Of a DNA stretch of 64,000 nt, positions 9,154-24,187 are shown one piece after another (position 1 is the stretch's first letter; each line of letters begins with the position of its first letter). The stretch is taken from contig NC_052665.1 of assembly GCF_016802725.1 (NCBI RefSeq), forward strand, positions 7,254,001-7,318,000, read 5' to 3'. The translations under genes were made by a program, and so were the position numbers. Below the pieces are notes generated by a model. That model was given only the letters and a program-made list of their open reading frames with translations, made no database searches and was not told where the DNA came from. This DNA is from Solenopsis invicta (Eukaryota > Arthropoda > Insecta > Hymenoptera > Formicidae).

Positions 9154-12100
9154 GTGGGTGTCACCGGAGCTAGGCTGTCGACAACTTCTGCCTCGCTCGT
9201 CGCCTTTCCTCGTTACCGAGGTCATTTCCTCATTCCCAGTTCCCGGTCTGCCGTGCACCGACCCTCCAATGATTTAATGACCGAGCCGAGTCTCGGCCTC
9301 GAGTCCGTCGACACGGACGTCGTCTCGCGCATTCCATTATCGAACCGCCACCGCACGCCGTGCTCATTTCGGCACACTCCGATCCGCGTCTCGCGCCGAT
9401 AAGGTTGCCGTTGCCGTTGCCGTTGCCGCGAGCAAGGATTCCTCGGCCTACTCGGCTCGCTCGGTTTCGCAATTTTCACCGCGACGGACGGCCGCGGCAA
9501 CGACGGCTGATGAAGAGAGTCACGCGAACGGGGTTAAACGAACTCCCACGATGAATGAGCGCACCGGCCTTCTCCTCTGCTTTTCTTTTTACTTCTTTTT
9601 TGTCATGATGACGCTTCTTACGATAATTCCTTCACGCTCGATCGAACGTACCGGTGTCGTCGTTCGATTAATCCGTGGCTATCGCGATTGACCGCTCGAC
9701 CAGGATTTCTGCCGTTAGCTCTACCGTTAATTACACGAATCATTTCGCCCGCGTTTCCACCTTTATTTCGTCCGCATATTGCGATTCCTATTTCAATTTT
9801 GGGCGTCGATTAAACAACGTTTGGATGTAATGGTATTTAATGTAACTAGTTTAACATTTCTGTCTCTCTTTCTCTCCTTCTAACATAGTGATTTTATTTT
9901 ATTAAGATCTTTTCGTACGATTGTATACGCAAAAAAAAGTATTCTCGTGATAAGAAAACTAATTACTCAATTGTTTTCTGCTTTTAAGTAACTGCTATCT
10001 ATACGATATTTCCTTGACAATAGTTTTAAAACACACTTATCTTATCATTTACTTGAAACACATTAAAAAACATATATACTCTACTTATATAAGTATATAT
10101 TACTTATTTCAAATATTCCACAAGTTTATACATCTACAAGTCCAGAAGTTTATCATCAACATCAGGTACTTCAATTAAATTGCAACAAAAATTCGCTTAT
10201 TATTCTCACTTTTCTTCGATACAATTTTATAATTTTCTTCGAAAAGAATATACATTCTTTTCTTTTAATATACGATAATGAGTTTCTCTAAAATTTGCGA
10301 CGAATATATAATATTTAAAGACAATTACCAAGAAAATATTCTTTTAAATATAAGCATTACTTGCTAGAAAAGAAAAAGTAAATTGAATAATTGTTTCTTT
10401 TTGGCAATACTTTTCTGGGTATATGACTGAGTCATCTAATAATAATAAATATGATTTTTAGGCTCTGTAAAATATAATAATGCATATAGGAGTCTATAGA
10501 GGCTGTTACCCTTGTAATAATAAATTTTAGGTATACACGTAAACAGCCTATGTCAGCTGTTATAAGCAGTATTAAATTCTTTTGAATTATCTTAAATTAT
10601 TCTATAACTTATCTCAATTATTCCATTAATTAAAGACAACACTAATAATAGTGATTGAATTTTATCTCATTAAGAACATAATTATGTTCTTAATATTATA
10701 CTCGATGCCATTTCGGTGCATTGGCAGTAGCATTTCAATAACGTTGTTCATTCGAAGTACTCATGGTTTTACCGTGACCGTGAATCATATCACGAACACG
10801 TACATTCGCTGACGTTGCATGCAGATATGTTGATACCGAGCAAGGACTTCGTCAATTATCTGGAACTACATGCAACGTTTCCTGTAACGTTTTTCTTTTC
10901 CTCCAAGTTGTTAACATGAAACAATTAATATCGTTTAGCATCTATTCTTTGCCACGCTACGCGTCGAAGAGTACACAACGTCATGCAGAAATACCGGCAA
11001 CAATTTCAAGTCGTAAAAACAAAAATGTGTCGACCTTATTTCAGATATATAACCCTACCTGCAACGACTGCAATACGCTTATCGAGTCACTCTACTTTCT
11101 ATTTGCGGCGATAGATAATAGAGAGGCCTATTTGGCGAGTGGCTATATATTTACAAGGAGCCATCGATAGCGTGGAGAAGCGTGCGGTAAGATTACTGAG
11201 AGGAAATAGAGACCCCGTGATCTACTTTATCTTCGCACACTGGAGATATTTAAATCCTTTGCGATTGAATTAGTTGCTAATTACAAACGATTTCGCGAAC
11301 GCGTACATTACCGTGGGAATGCCCCATAATTTCGCATTTATTCGCGAGAACGTGCTAACGAATTATCGGATAGACATGTGCGAGCGTGCTCGTCCCGGCG
11401 AAAAAGTTCCGCGCGGAAATAACGACCAGTATATATACGCAATGTCGTCATTATGGTCAAAATCGGAGTAAAACAATTGTTCATTCATCTGTCAAGCTGT
11501 CGCACGGCTGTCGAGCAGCGCGATACTTGCATCGATTCGCGCGATGCTAAAGCCCTCACTACACTGTTCCATTTTTGTCACGATATCGTCGCGTGTCTAA
11601 TTACTTTACTAGGTTAACGTAGAGCTTAAATTTCTATTCTGATCGTCGTGAAAAATCCATTTAGAAATAAATCGATTTATTTTTTATTTTATATGCTATA
11701 AACTGTTAAAAATGTCACGAAATTAAATGTACTTTTAAGTAAAACAAATGCGTAAAATTTAATGTATCTATAACTGAAAAATATATTGTGTACATGTGTG
11801 TGAAATTTAGTGCACTTTTGACAATATTAAATGTTTTTATTAATATATCTATCTGCTTGAAAATTGCTTCCGTTACATTACATTAAATTTAGCTGTGTTT
11901 TTTTAACAGTGTAGAGTCGATATTCATTTTAATATTGAATACACTCTGCTTGATCAATAAGAAGTTTTATATCAAGACAAATATCAATACGAGTCTATTC
12001 AAGAGATCGTCGTGAAGTCGTGTTAACACAAAGGATCCGTAGTCTCGTACAAGCGTATTCAAACAGACGATTAGTCACCGGACGTGTAGAGCGAGTTGAT

Positions 12101-15100
12101 CGAACGCAAATCCAAATGAATTTATTATCGCGTCGCGTCCTCGCCTCATTCAATTATACCGCGATCGTCGATGGTGTCGTTCCAAGCGAGTGACGCTCGC
12201 GTAATTAGTGAAATACCGTCGTCTACTCGGCGGCGCTCTTTATTGACCCAGTGCCACGAACTCCTCGACAAAGACGGACTTTGTCGACGCTACTCGCTCT
12301 TTCACATTAATTAAGTCATGCTACGACGACGGCGCAAGAAGCTCACGGTTTGTTTTTCGAGGGATTCGTGCATGCGTACGTGCGTGCGTGTGTGTGCGTG
12401 TGTGTGTGCGCACGTGCTACGAGCGCATTCATGCATTTTAAGAATGACTGCACTGCGAAGAGGTAAAAGACATCGAGGGAGGAGAACGAGCGAAAATCTA
12501 TAAATGAAGATGGGTTTTTAACCAATTTTGACATTTTTTATTGTACAAGTTTTATATTGGTGTCTAAAAATCTAAAAACAAAAATCTATTTTTTATAGAT
12601 GTAAATTGTTATTTTTTATATACTTTTTAACATTATAAAAAAATTATATTTTGGTTAAAGATATAGCATTCATGATGTACTCCAATATATATAAAAAGTG
12701 TATATTATTAAGAAAAGTTAAGATATTTTCAAATTTGTTTATATTTATATTTTTAATATTTTTTACGTTATATAAAGTTCATTACGTTATATGAAATAAC
12801 TTGAACAAACGAAAATAATTATAAGAACAATAAAACAATTCCGTATGAGAAATTCAACCTTAACAAAAATAAAATTTCCTTATATCTTTATTCCTTATAT
12901 CTTCCTTATGTCTTTGCGTCTTACAGTTTTTTTTTTCATTATTAAAATTGTAGATTAAAAAACACGTTTGTAGTCAGACTGCAAACTATATATTTTTACT
13001 TTCACAAATATTTAATAAATAATTTCACAAGATAACATGGTTAAAGATACAATGGATCAAAGGAATATCATCTTTTCCTATTTTCAGGGATAAAGTGCAC
13101 CAGAATAAAGTGCAGATAAATATTGTTCTTCATCATATTGACAAAAGTACACTATTCTGGATTATATTTTTCTTGGACCATAATAGATATCAAAACTCGA
13201 AATAGAAGAAATAAAACTGTAAATAAAAATTTTCGATTTTAATACTCGCTTGCATTATTATTTTGCATCAAATATTCAGATTGAATTTTGATTTGAGCAA
13301 GATACTTGATAACAGAAAGCATGATGTCATCAAATTTTTTGATTACGAAAATTAGTGACATGAAAAATGCGCGATAAGTTTTTCATTATATGCATTACGT
13401 GAAAACCAAATATCATATAAGAAGAAGTTAGAGAGATTTGCAATTTTCCTCTACCGTCTACTTCTTTAAGAGCTAGAAGAGGGCGACAATTCGCCGTCGG
13501 TGATTCCTAAATGTATCATAACGGACGCGTCGCTTCCCTAACGAATTGTCTCTTGTGCCTGTCGTCGGCACCGCGCAACTTGTCCGTAACTACAAAACCA
13601 GCCCGCGGCGACTTCTCCCGCGCGATTTCTTCTTCTCGTTACTCTCCGCGACCTCTTCACCGCCCGACACGCGCTTGCCTTTTTACCCTCCTCGTCGAGA
13701 TCACAGAAAAGCAATATAAAACGCGACCGCCCTGAGAGAGCGCCCTCCAAGCCCCTCGACCCCTACGTGGAAGCTGAGAATATTTTGCGATGCTAATCGC
13801 GAAGTGGACGCACCACTTTTCGTGTACGAGCGCCCGCGAATCTGTGTTTATCCTTTGTTCGTCATTCGCTTTTTTTTTATTCTGTACAGCTATGATAATT
13901 TTAATCACAGCTTTTTAAAAAGCTAAGAAAAAAAGTTGACGGCAGAAGAAAATCGAAAAATATAACGTAAATTATGTGATGGAGTATAAATGTATTCACA
14001 TCTCACACATAGATATGTAGTAAATTCATATTTGTCGGAAGTAATTTCTTGAACCATTTGTAAATGTGTAATAATCAGAATCTGATAAATTGTAATCGCT
14101 TATACAGCACAGAAGCTTACATTGCTGTAACATTGCATGTTGCAGTGCAATATTGCAGAGATAGATTTTTTGCAACATTACTTCAGCAATGTTGCAGCAA
14201 CGTTTTAGAAATCTTGTGAAAAATAATGTCCGCAATTTCACCCGCGAATAGTACACGTCATTACCATCAGATGGACGCGGCAGAGTTTTGCTTTTTGTAA
14301 TTAAAAAAATCATGCACTTTAAAATGAGAGACAGCAATATGAAAGCTTTCATCCATATATGTTGTTAAATGCCATTACCTAGTTGCAGAGCAAGTTTAAG
14401 CTTTTCTTAGCTATATATGTATGTTTATATTCAGATGGCTGCCATAGGTTTTTTGCAAATTTTTCTCATGAAAATATTAATCTGAAAGAAACTATTGCCT
14501 TTGAATATCTCTCATGCTGATGACCTCTTACAGTTTTCTATACTTCAAGTATACGCGGGTGAAATAATTCCTTGAATAAAAGGATGAATTTGCAAAATAC
14601 GAAAGTAAATGAAATGTATCTTGATAAATAATGTTGTTGGTTCTTATGTGTAAAAATTAATTCAGGGACATGATATTTCTAAAAGTTATATATACGTTGT
14701 GTTAATATAATTATCTGAAATATTACAATATTATCAAAACACTAAAACATTATATTATTGTAATATTGCTACAATGCAGCAGCAATATTGCAACAATCTT
14801 TTTGTGCTATATGGGCAACCAATTTGTTTGCTTTGCAATATTTAGACTAACTAAAATGTGTTTGAAATTAAATAGATATTAGATTTTTTATCGAGCAAAA
14901 ATCGTGTCAATATTTTTTCAAAATTAAAGTTTATTATTATTACTATCTTTAAGAAATTCTGTGTAATTCTCTTTTTTTTCGCATGGCACCTGTCGTTGAA
15001 TATTTCCGAAGAAGGACATTCGGCTACGTCAGCACGTATCACGCACTCTCTTCTTTGCCGGAGGAAACTATCGATTGATGCCCTAGCACCCCTCACATGT

Positions 15101-18100
15101 ATACACCCTCACAGCTTTCAATTTCTCTCTCTCGCACGCTCGTTCCCTGTCCCTCCCTTTGCTGTCTCATCCTCTCTTCCTCTCTACTCTTCATCGCTTT
15201 CTCTTTTGCTCTTTCTCCCTCTCAGCCTAGTTTTCCTCTACACTTTGCCTCCGGCATAAGGGTGCGTTCGCGCTAGACAATCACGTCCGTGGAGTCGAAA
15301 AGAATTCTAGGCTCCGTTTATCCACCCGCGTTTTATATTTCTAATCCTACCTTTAAGATGTTTACAGAAGTTCCATTAACATTACGATAACGCAAGTATT
15401 CACCGTCGCATCGTTTATTATGATACATAAATACTATTAAATATTATGATACATAAATACTGTTAAATATTATGTTACATAAAAAACAAGATTTTTGTTC
15501 AACAATACTAGGAACCTTCGCATACTAAGTTTTACATGAAATAACTTACTCATATTGAAAATCATACATCACGGAAAAGATGAAAAATAGGACTTTTTAA
15601 CCTAAAATCTGAAAAATGATGTCGTTCCCTACATTTTTAATGAAAATTAATAGCACCATCGGTTCAGGTCGAAATCCGTAAAATTCACTGTTTTTTACGT
15701 TTCCATCAAGAGCAAAAAACGGTCTTTTTTAAACACTGTTCTTTGTGATGTATATTATATTTTTTTAAAATATGGCAATATATAATATCAAACAAGAGAT
15801 ATAAAACAATTTTTTTATTTATGTTAAAACAGTATTATATTTATCTCATATTATAATAAATTTATGTAATTTTATATTTTTAGAAAGTATTGTTTTAATA
15901 CACTTAATAAAATTACTTATTATCATTATTTGCACATTTTTATCCCGAACAATTAGTTAAAGGCCAGGCAAGCATTTTTTTTTTTAATCGGTAAAGAACA
16001 ATAGCTCGATTATTAATGCTGCTGGAAGCTGACCCACGATGCCCATTTCGATCGCGCAACTTCTTGATTAAAACCAACAAGAAATTACCATTATACGGTG
16101 TCCAACAGACGGTCCTTCCACCAATGATCGTTCTACCCTCTATCTGTATCTGTATCTCTCTTGCCCCTCGTCTCATTCGTAATGTTCAACTACTGCGGGG
16201 ATACCGGGCGATGTCCTTTTTGCAGACAATCTTCAGGGTTTAATTAAGGAACTTGGAAGAGCGGATGAACTCGATGAATGGGGCGGACGAAAAGTGAAAG
16301 GGCGACGTTGGGAGAAGGGAAAGGAAGAAGGGGCAGGAAAAGAGAGTCAAATGTGCTTTACTAACCAGAGGATCGCAGCACGCGAACGGCTCCTTGATCA
16401 TTCCATAGTGTATGTGCACTTTGCGCGTGCATGTGTGCGGAAACACATGCGCATGACAGCACAACGCGTTTATGTACACGGCTTTAAGAATTGTGCACCA
16501 CCCTCGTTGTTGTCGGGACGTGGAAAACAAACACCCATCTCGGCTCGACGATCGAAAGAGAAGGCGAAATAGTGAGAGACGCCGATGGGAGAGTAGAGAG
16601 CGGAATCGAGCGATCGAGCATACGAAGTCTAAAGCTTACAAATTGCACCGTATAGGCGCAAGAAAATAAAGAAGAATTAAGAGCGGGAAAAGTACAACGC
16701 CGTTAGTCGATCATTAAAGATTTATTTCGCGAGAACGCTTGAAAACGACTATACTTCTTCTCAACGCCGATGATGCTCATACTTTTTTTCATGCCATGCG
16801 ATTTCCAATTTTGTTCAAGTGGTACGTACGTTTCGCCACGCCTGTAATATCAGCTCTTATGCGATACAATTTTTTTTTTTGATCTTTGTGTTACAATGGT
16901 ACAAGAGTTCCTCAAGGAGGTGAAGGGGAGAGCTCGAGCTAACGCCGATCGTCGCGCGTGCCGCTTACGGAAAGTCAGCGATTTAGAGTGCGTGTATCCG
17001 AGGGGTTAATGACGACGTTAGTTAATGACGACGCGCTTTGATGTGCCGCTCGTATACTGGAAAAAAGTCTCCCGCTTACGTAATTGTTTTGTAAACTGAG
17101 CGCGATGCTTTGACGGCAACGTCACGTGGGCGTGGGATTAAAATGTGTGTATATACGCTCTTTTAACGAGGGAAAAGTTCCTGCGTTTCCTTCACACGTG
17201 CGAGTTTGCAATCGATAATGGATTCCAGCGATTTAGATCGTTTGGAACTAATATGATAGTAATCAGTGATTCAATTATAAGTTGCCTTTTAAATGTAAAT
17301 ATCAATCAAATTGTTTTATCTCTCTCTTTCTCTTTTTCCCCTTTCTTCCCTTTCCCTCTCTTTTTCTTTTTCCGTGCGACGATAATTAATTGTCTTGCGT
17401 ATCACGGAATATTTTTTGGGCCATAGACATGATATATGTATGTAACAATCCTAAGCATTATTAAATATATTAATAAAAAAAAGGCAATCGTAAATCGTGA
17501 TATTCATATAGGTTTATCTTCTAGATGGATAAACTGAGGGTGGAATTACGTATACCTATATTTTTGCGCTTCACTCCTCATATCGAAGATATATAAGAGC
17601 TGCGCAAATACCGTGCTCGAGTTGTGGCATTTATTAGTCGTCTAATGTCAATATTATGCTGTCTAATAACATTTCTCATTAAGACATTCTTTCATGCGAA
17701 TATACAGGAATGGTACTACATAAAAACAATCGATCGTACATTGTGCAGGTTGTCAATTATTTTGTTTTTTTCTCTCTCTCTCTCTCTCTCAAGATACGTT
17801 GCATCGCAAAATTGTCAAATGCGTGTGTCAATCGTCGAGATTTCACGATACTTTTTAACCGAAAAGACATTTCTTAAACCAACGCTTTCTAACGCCCATA
17901 ATGTTTTAATCGTTACCAACGAGCGCGACGAGAATATAATGAACAGCGTATTTACTGGGTTAATTAGGTGTTGGCAATAAACTTACTGTTACGTGTCCAG
18001 CATTACAACAACACTACGGCGGATGACTATGTCGGTTAGGCAATATCGCACTTACGGCACGTACGATCGTCGGAACTTTATTACCGTGAAATGAAAACAT

Positions 18101-21100
18101 TAATTGCGGCTTTTCATGTTGATCCATTACCGCGCGTAAATGCCCGGTTCATGTCGCCGATAAATTTCTCATTACGAACTTTTGAAAGATTTTGATTTCG
18201 ATTGCGCGCTTAATTTTTTTCTTTTTCACGGCGACTTAGTCTCGCCGTATCTCGCAAAATAAAAAAAAAATAAAAAAACGGAGAGGAAGAATTCACTTTT
18301 ATATAAACTTTATTCGGATCTTTTTTTGAATATTCTCGAAATCTAGTCAATTCAAGCGCCTTTGAACGCGGATACTCAACGCTTCGAGGACGGCTGAATA
18401 GCCGCCGGCTTTCCTCCCCCTTCATTCCTCCAATCAAATCCACTTGGAGAGAGACGGGATAACGAGAAATTCCTCTATCGGCAAAGCGTTGCAGGAATAT
18501 CTGGATATCCGATTCAATAAAAGGAAGCAGAAAGGTGGCGGGAGTCATAAGTCGCCGAAGAGGAGCGCTGCTATATAGCGCGCCTCTTCCGCTTTTCCCG
18601 AGGGCGCCCGACGTTTACACGGTGTTTGCGGGGGCGCGACATTTATCTCCGCGCGAGCGCAACAAAGGCACGTAATGAGAACATGTGTTGGACGCAGGAA
18701 GCTTCATTAGCGAGCCTGTTCCTTTTCACATTGCACATTATGTCATCTAACCGTCTGCGATGTGCGCCCGCGATACACCGAGATACGCCGGCAATTTTTC
18801 GGCGCCGCGAATTCATGTTGCCAGTCACCTCTCTTCGAATATCACGAGAATATCGAGAATAAAACTAAAAAATACAATATTGATTCAACATCGAATCATC
18901 AATAGGTAGTGAGTTAAAAATAATTGATACGAATTTAATTTCAAACATAAATGTGACAACAGCGGATCTTAGAACTGAATAATAATTATTACGATCTTTC
19001 GCTTGTGCGAACTGCGCGCCGCATTTTCGTCGGACTCGAAGCGCAGTTATTGCACGATGCCGGAATAAGTAATATTATTAAATTGACGAGCAACTTAATA
19101 GTTTCGATGCTCAGAAACATCTGTAGAATTTTCCCTTCGCGAAAGCTATAAAGATTTTATTGCGAAATAATAATATCTCAGCCAACGTTCGATCCAAATT
19201 TTAAACTTATTGTTGACGAATATAATTCTTAGCGAATTATATTTTGCGAATTCTTTTATAAGATTATTTTATTAAAAAAGGGTTCAATATATATTCTATT
19301 TTTAACCCTATCGTTCTCTGGCGTTTCTTCGATAATTATAATGATTAATAAATTACGATAAAATCTCGCAAAATGTCAAATTTTGATTTGAATAAAACTG
19401 TATACGTATAGGTTATATAATAAATAGATGAATTTAGAAAATATCAATTGGAACATAAAAACCATTTTAAGAGATGAAATCATTCTTTATAAGTGAAGTA
19501 GTTTTTAGCCTTTTTCGTCTCAAAAACTATTTAAGATATCAAAAAATATTTAACACAAAAGATTTTAAATAAAATTACTTTTACCCATGTCAATATTTGT
19601 AAAAAATAATTATTTTCAAAATTTTTTAAAAATTCTAAAAAAATAACCATTTAAAAAAGTATACTATATCTATACTACACAGCACACATACGCAAAGTTT
19701 TATTAAAATCAGAATTTGACTTCGCGAGATTTCCTTGTTAGTTGATTATCGCGACTTAGCAATCGGGATTCATAAAGCAAAATTTTAAAATTAAAAAAAA
19801 AGCGATAATTTATATTGCATAAACAATTTTAACTCATTGATTTTCTGTTGTACGATTAAGCAATATTTTTATTTGCAGTTTACGTCGTGGACCAGGTGCT
19901 AATGTGCAAGATGCCAGTGGATATTCAGCTCTTCACCATGCAGCCCTGAACGGGCATAGGTACAATCTTAAATACTTTTTAAAAATATTTTAGTACTTTT
20001 TTTTAAAGTGTAAAAATGTGATGCTTTCTTTGTCATTAATTTAACAAAAAACAAAAAAAAAAACAAAAAAAAACGTATTTTCTCTAACGTTTCCTGAAAC
20101 AAACATTTACAGAGACGTGGTCAGATTGCTGCTCCAATATGAGGCTTCCACCAATGTTGTCGACGCTAAAGGTTCCTCGCCGCTTCATTTGGCAGCTTGG
20201 GCTGGGGACGCGGAAATTGTACGATTAATTCTCAACCAAGGTCCATCGGTACCGAAAGTGAATCTTGCGGTTAGTAGCACAGTGAATCGATCTTATGAAA
20301 ATTCTTATGAAAATGGCGTGACCGCGTAAAATTATCATTTTAAGATACACTTTGAGACACTCAAAATGCTTCTTAGTATTTTTTCATTAAAATAATATAA
20401 GAAATTATTTTACACCAAAGGTAATATTTATAATTATATAAATTTGTAAAATAAAATTTAGTGAAAATACCTTCGATGAATATTGTAAATCAATATGTAA
20501 TACCTAAAAAAGTTCTAAATATTGTTTGGTTACAGACAAAGGATAACGAAACTGCATTGCATTGTGCCGCGCAGTACGGGCACACGGAAGTGGTGGCACA
20601 GCTGTTGCAATACGGATGCGACCCTAGTATCCGCAACAGCCGCGGAGAATCCGCGCTCGACCTCGCCGCGCAATATGGCAGGTAAATCGCGCATACGACT
20701 ATATCTTTTTCAGCAACTCAGATACATATTTACCCCGTATACACTTCATGATATTTGCGAATATTAAATTTCGCGATCGATAGTAGAGCTTCGATCGGGG
20801 AACGTGTCGTAGGCATCACACGTTATAATGTAATCGTGGCGTTTCTTACAGATTGGAAACTGTGGAATTACTCGTGCGAACGCATCCTGAATTAATCGAA
20901 TCACTTCGTAATTCTTCCTCGTCTCTGATCTTCCCGCATACACCATTGCATTTAGCTTCGCGCAATGGTCACAGGTAAGAGCTAATTTATTTGCTATATA
21001 TAAAGAGAATAATTTATACCGCTAGAAAATTTTATTAAAATTAACTATTGCGTTTATTATACATTTAATAATACTGAGATATGATATATTTTGAAAATAC

Positions 21101-24022
21101 AGTTGTATTATTTTTCCCTTTCGATCTCGTACGAAACGATTTATTTGTGCGTTTTATCAAATTGAATTATATCTTGTCCGGGCGAAGCGTATTGTAAAAT
21201 GCCACCATCGTCACACGTTTGGATAATATATATTTGTTTGTCTAAGGACCGCATATCACTTCTTCCCGCGAAATGGTTACGCTAATTACTGGATAATGCG
21301 CGACGTGTATTGTGTTCGAGTACAACAATGGATTCGTTCGAGCTAACCATAACGATGTCGAGCCATTTGCAGCGCTGGCCATTAGAGCCAATCAGAGAGC
21401 ACCGCGTTGCGTAATCCCGTCGAATACGATATATGCGTCCTCCGACTGGCATGATCCGATCCAACCCTCTACTGGTTACACGTCCCATATTACCGTTCCG
21501 TCGATTGCCCTCTCGTCCCTCCTCGAGCCACGCGAATGCATCCGATCGCATCACACCGGCAGCCGCTCTGTCCATCCGTGCGGATTGCTGACCGCCTCCC
21601 GATTACGAGAATCGTATTAATCACTGCCGCCGAAACGTATCGACGACCTATATTAATCGCGATGGCAGCAACGGCAAAATACCATTCCTCTGCACAGCTC
21701 AAAAAAAGATGTTGATTTTTTGCATTACGTTGTTCATTATCGAGATATTCATTATCGCGTCACTGCATATATGTAATGATATAACGAATAATAAGTCATC
21801 GGTATTGAACTGGAGTGGAAGAACCTCCTATGTGGAATAAATAATGTGTCATAATCATAGCCATGTATCTTGTGCAATATTATTCAATTAACTGAACCGC
21901 GTGATAGGATGACAAAGAAGGAAGCGTCGATAATCGATTACGTCGGACCCTCTCGTGATCAGAGCTGCTAAAGACTATAACCGCCGCTATATTCTTCGAT
22001 AAACGCGAAAAATTCTTTGGTACCTTAGGGTTGCGGTGGCAAATTTCATTTCACGTATCACGCGCTGTAACATCTCCGTTACCTGGTCGTTTCGCATTTA
22101 ACATTTGGTGCCGTGCGATACGTTCTCGTTTAACAGGGCGATGCTAGTCCGTAATCCCGCTGAGCTTTTTGTATAATCGACGCCACGGAGACGAGAGTGG
22201 CGGACAGCGAGGGGGATGGACGATCGTAACAGTCCGGTTGGCGGTCGAATCGAATCGTGAATCGCCGCGAAACGGCAGTCACATTGTAATCGGGTATAAC
22301 GCCGGTTTTTCTATGCAGCCTCGCAGCCGGTAATCGCTTTAACCGGCGCTTGCCGCTTATAATGCGATCGTATCGCGATATACAGTCCGGCGGCTGCATT
22401 TTCCGTCGATGCCGGCGCGAGGGTGCAGCAGAATTGGCCGGGAAGGGAGGGAGGGGGAGGCGGGGTGGGGTGGAGTGGGGTGGGCGTGAGAGAGAGAGCG
22501 TGCAGAACGTGACATTTTATCGCTCGAATTTTGGTTAAATAACGGCGCGCGAGACGTTTGCGCCTGTACGAGTGCGAACGCGTACGCACGAGCTGTTTGG
22601 ACGTTTGGGCTAGATCAGCGTTTCTCAAACTGCAGCTATGGAAAACGTCTACGAGAGGAGTGAGGAAAATGTCGATGAATTAATAAAAGTACGCGTCGAT
22701 CTATTTACTTTTACGGTTGATTGTGGATAACGGATCACGCGAATTTCTATGCCTCTGTACGAATAATGTTCAAGTGGTGTAATAAAAGTGCTTTGTACAT
22801 ATATCTGTTATATTTTACACATATTTCTATTTTCTCTTTTACATTGTACGCAGTGTATTTTTGATTATTTAAACTTCCTTTAGCCACTCTGAATTTGTTG
22901 AGTTATATTAGAGATATTAGAGAAGATTCCGATTTGCAAAGTTTGAGAGTCCCTGAGGTGGATGTACGCGCGCACGCGGACACGTATGGGAGGGGTTGCG
23001 TACATTGCGACGATCGGACTCACGCACGCGTTTCACGCGCGCACCACGATATTTAGTGGATCTACCAGTGCAGCTATATGGGGCTAGAACAGAAGGGGGT
23101 TGGGGAAAGGGACTGATGGCAGAGAGGGATCAGTTTGGAGGGGAAGAGGGTGGACGCGGAGTAATGTCTATTATCGGATTCAATATCGATGCTCTCGGTA
23201 AGCCAGTATACAAATACCCCTATGCTACGGTAATAACAACATAGGTGCACGCGAATCCGATCTTCAGCCGCCAATCCTATATGCGACGGACGGCTGCGGT
23301 CACCGCAGTCGGTGCTCGGCCCATCCGATAGAAGGAGAGCAAAATCTGTGTTTCGATTAGGCGCCGATGCCAAATGCATCTCTGATAGTCTTAATGGCTT
23401 ATCGATGGATGGAAGTCGCAGAATCCAGACGCTTCGAGGTTGCTTAAAACCCCGAAGCTCTAGTTTCTGCTTCCCACTCGGGATTTATCACTAAACTCAC
23501 AATTACAGCGGATAATTTTGTTACTTTATTTCGTAATACTTTTTAAGCTGTAGATTTTACTTTTTTTTTATTTTTTACCTGAAAAATCTAACGAAATACG
23601 AAGCTGTTGTATTTAAGCGCAATCTAATCTCTTTTTAAGTAGACACGGCCAGCTTTAAATAATTACAGAAGATTCTTGTAAATTTTACTACATTTGTTAT
23701 TGAAACGCGAAACGAAATGCAATGAGAAATTTGCTTAATTTTGTTGCAGAGCGGTCGTGGAGGTGCTCCTTGCTGCTGGAGTTGACGTCAATACGAGAAC
23801 GTCAGCGGGCACCGCGATGCACGAGGCAGCGCTCTGCGGCAAGATGGAAGTGGTGCGGGCGCTTTTAGATCGCGGAGTGGATTTGGGCATTAGGGATTCT
23901 CGGCAAAACACGGTGCTTGATCTTCTGGGACAGTTTCCGCCGCACGTCACTCAAGATATCACAGCGGTGATAAAAAGTACGGTCGCATTCGTATGCAATT
24001 TATTTTCGTAACACCACGACCG

Positions 24023-24091
<69 letters not shown>

Positions 24092-24155
24092 CACATATGC
24101 GTATATGTACATATTTATGTATATGTTTATATATTTATATATATATATATAAACA

Positions 24156-24187
<32 letters not shown>

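Larger units (their letters stand above)
9154..19878. other. ANKS1 intron 1 (10.7 kb)
   Basis: Mostly AT-rich. GC-richer islands lie at about 9154-9560, 12000-12500, 13450-13850, 15000-15260 (CT-rich), 16000-17130 and 18200-18860. None contains an exon that I can join in phase. Contents noted separately are a palindrome (10669), a weak repeat pair (11559/11905), an inverted-repeat element (14101-14811) and a short tandem repeat (15418). The islands could be regulatory. Confidence 0.6.

Noticed and set aside
11559..11914. Possible MITE with CTACACTGTT ends
   Set aside because: Only 10 bases match at the ends, too little to claim an element.
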